Shown here: piece by piece, positions 59,765 through 64,000 of the stretch
Position numbering within the stretch: the first letter of the stretch is position 1
Layout: every line of letters begins with the position of its first letter
Origin: an uncultured Burkholderiales bacterium
GTDB taxonomy: Bacteria; Pseudomonadota; Gammaproteobacteria; Burkholderiales; Burkholderiaceae_C
Reading direction: 5' to 3'
Assembly: GCA_903886485.1 (NCBI GenBank)
Contig: CAISMH010000004.1
Location: 1-64,000 of the forward strand
Length of the DNA: 64,000 nucleotides
Notes under the pieces: generated by a model
Seen by the model: only the letters and a program-made list of their open reading frames with translations
Told to the model about the DNA's origin: nothing
Databases searched by the model: none
Translations under genes and position numbers: made by a program

Positions 59765-60285
59765 GGCAGTCCTTGTGGGCGGTTGGATATGAGTTTGGCT
59801 AAATAGACCGTGGCTGGCATCACCAACAACCAGCTCAACGCCAGCATGGTCGTGTGAGTGAGTGTGCCATCAAAGGCCGCAGCGCCTAGCTTGGCACCAG
59901 CCAGGTAGGTGAGTGGGCCCAAGATCAGACCCGCGACTGCGGCGAGCGCCAAAGATTTGTGTTGGAGAAAGTCCAACGATGTGTTGAGTGTCATCCCAAA
60001 CAATACCCACAGCATCCACAGCCAAAAAGGGCTGAGTGGGCCGAATGCCCATCCATAAAAATGAATCACTGAAAAGTATTGAAGCAGTGAGTCCATCACC
60101 ACGCCAAGCAGCCAGACGATGGCCACAAGTCTGATTTCTGTGGTGCGCTTGTCTGAAAGAGTTAAATGCGCACACACCAATGCTGTGCAAAACAACAAGG
60201 CTGGAATTTCCAATCCCAGCCCGACGCTGGCAACGCAGGCCCACCAACCCACTTGAAAACCGAGAGCGTTGATGAGGCGATTCAT
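59761..60285 (-). CDS. DUF2878 family inner-membrane protein
   Basis: 174 residues with about five hydrophobic helices. NALGFQVGWWACVASVG at the N-terminus, then WLLGVVMDSLLQYFSVIHFYG and PFWLWMLWVLFGMTLNTSLDFL are the DUF2878 pattern. Function unknown. It is usually encoded beside DUF3833, as here, and the two genes overlap by four bases. Confidence 0.88.
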   Translation of the reverse strand: MNRLINALGFQVGWWACVASVGLGLEIPALLFCTALVCAHLTLSDKRTTEIRLVAIVWLLGVVMDSLLQYFSVIHFYGWAFGPLSPFWLWMLWVLFGMTLNTSLDFLQHKSLALAAVAGLILGPLTYLAGAKLGAAAFDGTLTHTTMLALSWLLVMPATVYLAKLISNRPQGLP

Positions 60286-60397
60286 GCGCCGATTTTAGGA
60301 AGAGGGGTTGACCTTTGAATGCCTCTGGGTATCCGCGTCAGGGACCAAATGCTGATGGCGTTGCCATCGCCCCTGCTCAGCCAGCCTGCGCAGCCAC

Positions 60398-61162
60398 TTA
60401 GCCGCCCACGATGGCCTTGACTGCCAAATAAAGGACAGACGGGCCCATGAGGCAACCCAGACCTGTGTGAAATGTGGCAACCAATGCGCCATAGGGGACT
60501 AAACGTCTATCCGTCGCAGCAAGGCCGGCTGAAACGCCGCTGACTGTGCCAGCTAAACCGCCGAAGACCATGGCTGAGCGTGGGTTGTTGAGCCCCATGA
60601 ACTTGGCCAGCACTGGTGTGAAAACCATCACCATGATGGCTTTCACAACACCTGTCGCAATGGATAAAGCCATGATGTCTGAGCTAGCGCCAATGGCTGC
60701 GCCCGTGACAGGTCCGACGATGTAAGTCACCGCACCCGCACCAATGGTGGTCATGTCAATTGCACTTGTGTAACCCATGGCGTAGGCAACACTTGCGCCA
60801 AAGATGAACGGAATGATGGTTCCCAAAAACAAAGAAACGACACCGATGATGCCTGCCTTGCGGGCTTGCATGACATTGACCTCAAAGGCCGTTGCCACAA
60901 TGGCGAAGTCACGCATCATGGCGCCCCCCATCAAACCGATGCCTGCGAAAATTTTCACATCAGCAATCCCTTTTGTGCCGCCTGTTTGCAGTCCCCCCCA
61001 ATAGGCCAATCCAAGTCCGATCAGGATGGCAATGGCTGAGCCGTGAACACGCCCAAATGTGAGATAGCGCGACAACTTGACAGACAGCAGCATGACCAAT
61101 CCGACAACAGCAAAGGCGAAGACCAAGCTGTTGCTGTTAATTGCATTTTCGAGTTCGTGCAT
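60398..61162 (-). CDS. madM: Malonate transporter subunit MadM
   Basis: 254 residues with eight or nine hydrophobic segments. VKLSRYLTFGRVHGSAIAILIGLGLAYWGGL and KAGIIGVVSLFLGTIIPFIFGASVAYAMGYTSAIDMTTIGAGAVTYIVGPVTGAAIGASSDIMALSIATGVVKAI fit MadM, the larger subunit of the Na+/malonate symporter first described in Malonomonas. It follows madL by 24 bases. Together they import malonate for the CoA ligase and decarboxylase encoded divergently. Confidence 0.94.
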   Translation of the reverse strand: MHELENAINSNSLVFAFAVVGLVMLLSVKLSRYLTFGRVHGSAIAILIGLGLAYWGGLQTGGTKGIADVKIFAGIGLMGGAMMRDFAIVATAFEVNVMQARKAGIIGVVSLFLGTIIPFIFGASVAYAMGYTSAIDMTTIGAGAVTYIVGPVTGAAIGASSDIMALSIATGVVKAIMVMVFTPVLAKFMGLNNPRSAMVFGGLAGTVSGVSAGLAATDRRLVPYGALVATFHTGLGCLMGPSVLYLAVKAIVGG

Positions 61163-61186
61163 TTTTTTTCCAAAGTATTCGTTTAA

Positions 61187-61591
61187 TTACTGGGGTGTCT
61201 CTGACTTGGCAATGTCTTTCCAAGACTCGTCATGGTCTTGCGGTCCGACTCTGTTGATCAACGCGATGGTTGCCGCGCACAGAAGCACCGAGCCCAACGC
61301 CGCAATCAGCGCTACAGGGCCACCACGGAGTGCGGCCATGACGTTTTGCTGGGCAGCCATGGCGACCACGACGGGGATGTACATCAGTGACCAAAACTCA
61401 ACACCTGCTTCCGTCGTTTTTGGCATCAACCCGTGCTTGTGCATCCAGATACGGACTGCGATGAGCAAGATCATTGCGATACCTACACCTCCAACGTTTG
61501 CCTTGACGCCAATCGCCATGCCTAGCAAGTCACCGATGTAGGCGCCCATCAAATGGCAGGCTGCTAAAAGGGCTGTTCCGTAAATGATCAT
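61187..61591 (-). CDS. madL: Malonate transporter subunit MadL
   Basis: 134 residues with about four hydrophobic helices. MIIYGTALLAACHLMGAYIGDLLGMAIGVKANVGGVGIAMILLIAVR is the conserved MadL N-terminus. It is the small partner of MadM and starts directly at the divergent operator region. Confidence 0.95.
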   Translation of the reverse strand: MIIYGTALLAACHLMGAYIGDLLGMAIGVKANVGGVGIAMILLIAVRIWMHKHGLMPKTTEAGVEFWSLMYIPVVVAMAAQQNVMAALRGGPVALIAALGSVLLCAATIALINRVGPQDHDESWKDIAKSETPQ

Positions 61592-61640
61592 TTGAGCTCC
61601 ACGTATCTAAAAAATTGTTGTAATGTCAAAGACATGATTA

Positions 61641-61666
61641 TAATTATCCGTAATTACACGTTATTA
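61641..61666. promoter_or_regulatory. Two overlapping TAATTA-type operators of malonate module 2
   Basis: TAATTATCCGTAATTA (61641-61656) and TAATTACACGTTATTA (61651-61666) overlap by six bases. Each agrees at 14 of 16 positions with the perfect palindrome in front of the module 1 regulator. A further half-site GGTAATTACC lies at 61669-61678, just before the start codon. The region is shared by madL and the regulator, so one repressor could control both directions. Confidence 0.7.
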
Positions 61667-61679
61667 GGGGTAATTACCA

Positions 61680-62381
61680 ATGTCTATCGACGACAAATTC
61701 AAGTCGTTACATCACGAGGTGGCTGATCGTTTGCGCGAGCAAATCTTCAGCGGCACGCTGGTGGCGGGAGATTTCCTTGATGAAAGCAAGCTGTGTCAAG
61801 CGCTTTCAATTTCTCGTACACCCCTAAGAGAAGCCTTGAAAGTGCTCACCGCCGAGGGGCTGTTACGGCATGAACCTCGGCGCGGTTGTTTTGTTAACCA
61901 AGTCACGGAGCAAGATCTCGATGAGATTTTTCCTGTGCTGGCATTGCTTGAAGGTCGTTGTGCTTATGAGGCCACGAACAGGGCGACTGACGCAGACCTG
62001 TCAACCTTAGAAGGAATGCACCAGCAACTTCAAAAGCTCGCCAATACCGAGCAACTGAATGAGTATTACGAACTCAATTTCCAAATTCATGAGGCGTTCA
62101 TCGTGCTCGCTGCCAATCGTTGGCTGACCCAGATGATTGGGGACTTGCGAAAGCTTTTAAAGCTGTCGCGCCAGCAGCAGCTGCGCTTGCCCGGTCGTTT
62201 GAACGACAGTCTCAAAGAACATCAACAGATCTTCAATGCGATGAAAAACCGCAACCCTGAAGCGGCTGAAAAAACCATGCGACATCACATTGAAAGCCAG
62301 CGTGAGGCATTGAAGCAACTGAAGAATTCGGCGCTGAATTCTTCGATTCATCTTTTTGAAAGAAATGGAAGGTCGATATGA
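61680..62381 (+). CDS. GntR-family regulator, FCD type (malonate module 2)
   Basis: A 233-residue close paralogue of the regulator in module 1. The winged helix (LHHEVADRLREQIFSGTLVAGDFLDESKLCQALSISRTPLREALKVLTAEGLLRHEPRRGCFV) and FCD domain (LDEIFPVLALLEGR, FQIHEAFIVL, LKEHQQIF, MRHHIESQ) have the same metal-site pattern. It overlaps the malonyl-CoA decarboxylase gene by four bases and faces madL. By analogy with MatR it should sense malonate or malonyl-CoA. Confidence 0.9.
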   Translation: MSIDDKFKSLHHEVADRLREQIFSGTLVAGDFLDESKLCQALSISRTPLREALKVLTAEGLLRHEPRRGCFVNQVTEQDLDEIFPVLALLEGRCAYEATNRATDADLSTLEGMHQQLQKLANTEQLNEYYELNFQIHEAFIVLAANRWLTQMIGDLRKLLKLSRQQQLRLPGRLNDSLKEHQQIFNAMKNRNPEAAEKTMRHHIESQREALKQLKNSALNSSIHLFERNGRSI

Positions 62382-63868
62382 ACACCTCAACTTGGATTGG
62401 CCGTGGCGTGACAAAGTTCCTTCCTGCAGCCAAAGGGATGGTTGGGCACAAAGACACAGCGAATTCGCATGGCGAAGTTGCCGTGCTCAAGGGGAGCCAT
62501 GTTGCCGCCCCAGCGAAGGGGCAACGCTCGTGTGCTGAACGTATGGACGCAACCTTTAGTTTGAAAACAGAGGCAATGTCTCCGCGTATGTTGCGACGCA
62601 CCTATGAGTTACTCAAGGCCATCATTGATCCGCGTGTCAGCGAGGTAGAGGGGGGGAGGCGCGCCGAGGCATTTGCAGCACTGTACAAAGACGCAACCAT
62701 TGATCGTCGCAAGGATGTATGGCTGCTGATGAGTGAAATGTTTGTGGCTGATCAGAAAAAAGTGAAAGAGGCGCAGGCTAAATTAGCCGCCGCTTTGGGC
62801 ACGGCAGATGAAGCCGTTGCGGAAGTTCACTTCAGACGTGAGACTGTTTCTCCCCGTCGACGATTGCTCCAACGTTTCAGTGTGTATCCAGAGGGCGTGC
62901 AATTTTTGGTTGACTTACGTGCCGAGCTACAAGCTGCATTGAAGACTGACAAGCGACTTCAAGCACTTGATGTCGAAATGGAATACATGTTTTCAACATG
63001 GTTCGATGTGGGCTTCTTGGAGCTGCGTCGTATGAGTTGGAACTCGCCCGCGTCACTGATTGAGAGGCTGATTCAATACGAAGCGGTTCACGACATCAAA
63101 AGCTGGGCGGATGTCAAAAACAGACTCGACAGCGACAGACGTTGTTATGGCTTCTTTCACCCACGCTTGCCTGAAATTCCTTTGATTTTTGTGGAAGTGG
63201 CGTTGGTCGACGAAATTGCAAGTGACATCGTTCCATTGCTCGATGAGCTCGGTGCCGAGGCAGATTTACAAAAAGCCACAACTGCTATTTTTTACTCCAT
63301 CAGTAACACGCAGGTCGGCTTACGCGGGGTGAGTTTTGGTGACTCTCTCATCAAAGCTGTTGTGGAGAAATTGAAAAAAGAATTCCCCAGACTCAAAGTG
63401 TTTGCGACGCTTTCGCCGATTCCTGGTTACCGAACTTGGCTTGAGAAAAACATTGCGACGCTGCTTGAAAAGCTTGAGCCTAAAGAACGTCAGGCTTTGG
63501 GACGCGCTGTTGGTTTTGAGCCTCCCGCTGCAACCCATTTTTTGTCCGCATTAGATGCACCTTTGCAGCTGTCGGAAAAATCTTTGGTGCGGCATTACTT
63601 GATGCGTTTTGCCGCCGAGTACTTAGGTCGTTTGAACGCAAAAGGCCACCCAACAGATCCCGTGGCCAGGTTTCATCTGGGCAATGGTGCGCGTGTCGAC
63701 CGACTGAACTGGGCGGGCGATCCTTCGTCCAAAGGCGTGAAGCAGTCTTACGGATTGATGGTGAACTATTTGTATGACCTCAAGCGCTTAGACAAAAACA
63801 GAGCGTTGTTGGCCGATGGCGAAGTGCCAGTTTCAAGTGGCATTGAAGATCTGATGTTCAAGAGCTGA
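62378..63868 (+). CDS. matA: Malonyl-CoA decarboxylase
   Basis: 496 residues. The N-terminal helical domain (SPRMLRRTYELLKAIIDPRVSEVEGGRRAEAFAALYKDA) is followed by the catalytic GNAT-like domain with PLIFVEVALVDEIASDIVPLLDE, FYSISNTQVGLRGVSFGDSLIKAVVEKLKKEFPRLKVFATLSPIPGYRTWL (catalytic Ser region) and VARFHLGNGARVDRLNWAGD (catalytic His region). It converts malonyl-CoA to acetyl-CoA and CO2. GGAAGG precedes the ATG. The first ~65 residues are family-atypical, so a later start is possible. matB follows 26 bases downstream. Confidence 0.93.
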   Translation: MNTSTWIGRGVTKFLPAAKGMVGHKDTANSHGEVAVLKGSHVAAPAKGQRSCAERMDATFSLKTEAMSPRMLRRTYELLKAIIDPRVSEVEGGRRAEAFAALYKDATIDRRKDVWLLMSEMFVADQKKVKEAQAKLAAALGTADEAVAEVHFRRETVSPRRRLLQRFSVYPEGVQFLVDLRAELQAALKTDKRLQALDVEMEYMFSTWFDVGFLELRRMSWNSPASLIERLIQYEAVHDIKSWADVKNRLDSDRRCYGFFHPRLPEIPLIFVEVALVDEIASDIVPLLDELGAEADLQKATTAIFYSISNTQVGLRGVSFGDSLIKAVVEKLKKEFPRLKVFATLSPIPGYRTWLEKNIATLLEKLEPKERQALGRAVGFEPPAATHFLSALDAPLQLSEKSLVRHYLMRFAAEYLGRLNAKGHPTDPVARFHLGNGARVDRLNWAGDPSSKGVKQSYGLMVNYLYDLKRLDKNRALLADGEVPVSSGIEDLMFKS

Positions 63869-63894
63869 AATAAAACTAACGAGAGAGAAAAAAC

Positions 63895-64000
63895 ATGACC
63901 AATCAAAAAGAAAACTTCAATTTGTTCAGCGCCATTCGTGCAGCTTTTCCTGAGGATTTAAGTGCTGTTGCGGTAGAGGCCGACAACGGCAAAAACTACA
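63895..64000 (+). CDS. matB: Second malonate-CoA ligase, N-terminal fragment at window edge
   Basis: 35 codons are visible after GAGAGA and an ATG. The reading NLFSAIRAAFPEDLSAVAVEADNGKNY aligns with the N-terminus of the first MatB (LYAALRAAFPHHLNATAIETDDGLRY). Together with malonyl-CoA decarboxylase and MadLM it completes a malonate catabolic unit. The rest lies outside the window. Confidence 0.8.
   Translation, partial: MTNQKENFNLFSAIRAAFPEDLSAVAVEADNGKNY

Noticed and set aside
1-64000. CRISPR array, prophage or insertion sequence
   Set aside because: No series of regularly spaced repeats, no cas, integrase or transposase reading was seen on either strand.

Overview
The window looks like a chromosome segment of a betaproteobacterium in the order Burkholderiales, most likely Comamonadaceae-like (the Limnohabitans/Rhodoferax type of gene content). 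Supporting signs are three Bug/TctC-type binding proteins, a CphA/CphA' cyanophycin synthetase pair with a DUF1854-linked ABC transporter, a gcdH/CoA-transferase pair under a LysR regulator, a grpE-dnaK-dnaJ cluster with CTTGAAA heat-shock promoters, and moderately high GC with strong third-position bias. The genus cannot be fixed from sequence alone. I see no insertion sequence, prophage, integrase or CRISPR array. No gene-free stretch exceeds 300 bases; the longest is about 270 bases (21401-21668).

Layout. 1-1203: the end of a MAPEG-type membrane protein and a secreted alpha/beta hydrolase. 1298-16096: one very compact minus-strand run of 14 genes: HutC-type GntR regulator, LIV-type ABC importer (binding protein, two permeases, two ATPases), Bug-type binding protein, aconitase-family hydratase (two subunits), HyuB, HyuA, isochorismatase-fold hydrolase, FrdA-like flavoprotein and isocitrate-lyase-family lyase. 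Almost all junctions are 4-base stop/start overlaps, and a perfect 11+11 palindrome lies just upstream of the regulator. The enzyme set suggests import of a cyclic imide, lactam or related diacid precursor, ring opening, amide or ether hydrolysis, redox adjustment, hydration and C-C cleavage to central metabolites. The hydratase/lyase half resembles the end of anaerobic nicotinate degradation (dimethylmaleate hydratase plus dimethylmalate lyase). This is the best candidate for an undescribed system here.

16176-19573: glutarate branch (LysR regulator, glutaryl-CoA dehydrogenase, family III CoA-transferase). 19651-28148: mixed small envelope and hypothetical genes, a B12-domain radical SAM protein, an MgtA Mg2+ ATPase, tRNA-Gly, a VirK/DUF535 protein and tRNA-Leu. 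28244-33072: housekeeping genes fumA, cytochrome c, ilvD and lgt. 33147-36541: malonate module 1 (FCD-type GntR, Bug protein, MatB). 36538-44295: cyanophycin cluster (CphA with an intact Mur-type P-loop, CphA' with a degenerate one, and divergently an ABC transporter with an N-terminal zinc ribbon plus DUF1854). 44312-51736: phosphoethanolamine transferase, beta-CASP nuclease, dnaJ-dnaK-grpE and an FKBP. 51905-60285: a further Bug protein, an AEC permease, ArfB, PhnA, SelD, a group of exported proteins (FAH-fold, family 3 binding protein, metallo-beta-lactamase fold), a histidine phosphatase and the DUF3833/DUF2878 pair. 60398-64000: malonate module 2 (MadM, MadL, divergent GntR, malonyl-CoA decarboxylase, start of a second MatB). 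The two malonate regulators are close paralogues, and near-identical 16-base TAATTA-type palindromes precede both.
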